From Candidatus Altarchaeales archaeon (lineage in GTDB: Archaea; Altiarchaeota; Altiarchaeia; IMC4; QMZM01), in NCBI GenBank assembly GCA_003663115.1, contig QMZJ01000098.1, positions 1-5,017 on the forward strand: a stretch of DNA of 5,017 nt. The letters run 5' to 3'. Position numbers and translations under genes: made by a program. The first letter of the stretch is position 1, and each line of letters starts with the position of its first letter. The notes beneath the pieces were generated by a model. It saw nothing but the letters and a program-made list of their open reading frames with translations, was not told the DNA's origin and did not search any database. This document shows, one piece after another, positions 4,927 through 5,017 of the stretch.

Positions 4927-5017
4927 ATGGATGAGATACGGAGAAGAGTAGACAGGATAATAATGTACTTGAGCTACTATTTGGAGCTCTACTTAGACTA
5001 CATAAGAGATTACTGCA
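4927..5017 (+). CDS. Start of an unidentified Tyr-rich protein (partial)
   Basis: An open frame starts at ATG 4927 and is still open at the window end, giving 30 residues beginning MDEIRRRVDRII. Six of the residues from 14 on are tyrosine, in an amphipathic helix-like stretch (MYLSYYLELYLDYIRDY). ATAAATTA at 4892-4899 is about 31 bases before the ATG and could be a TATA element, making the 4834-4926 gap a divergent promoter region shared with the CBS-ParB gene. The stretch is too short to name. The Leu/Tyr heptad-like spacing suggests an extended helix. Confidence 0.45.
   Translation, partial: MDEIRRRVDRIIMYLSYYLELYLDYIRDYC

Overview
The window is archaeal. The evidence is a complete transcription factor B (TFB) gene, a 75-residue archaeal histone, TATA-like boxes placed as in archaeal promoters, and small proteins carrying CBS domains of the kind common in methanogens and their relatives. 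Genes are tightly packed on both strands and rich in AGA and ATA codons. A euryarchaeal lineage of methanogenic or ANME-like type fits best, but the genus cannot be read from this sequence.

Left part (1-1850, + strand): an unusual leader of about 120 bases precedes TFB. It holds a strong Shine-Dalgarno sequence at 50-56, then a compact multi-stem inverted-repeat structure at 61-165, then the likely TFB start at 174. TFB (174-1109) overlaps by 41 bases a four-CBS-domain protein (1069-1848), so the two form a translationally linked pair. An oligo-T stretch follows the second stop codon.

Middle part (1900-2820): a minus-strand pair encodes a nucleotidyltransferase-fold protein (2078-2578) and, one base after its stop, a charged 58-residue protein (1900-2076). 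On the + strand a possible 58-residue single-pass membrane protein lies at 2642-2818. A direct repeat of about 33 bases occurs at 1847-1879 and again inside the 3' part of this small ORF (2761-2792).

Right part (2855-5017): a minus-strand cluster reads histone (3686-3913), an unrecognised 135-residue protein (3249-3656), then a VanZ-like membrane protein (2855-3235), with a clear TATA box upstream of the histone. Next to it on the same strand is a CBS-CBS-ParB-like protein (4030-4833), probably leaderless. A divergent, tyrosine-rich ORF begins at 4927 and runs off the end.

Two themes stand out: global gene-expression proteins (TFB, histone) sit close to proteins likely to sense adenine nucleotides (CBS domains), and the TFB leader looks like a structured translational control element. 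No rRNA, tRNA, CRISPR array or transposase was found.
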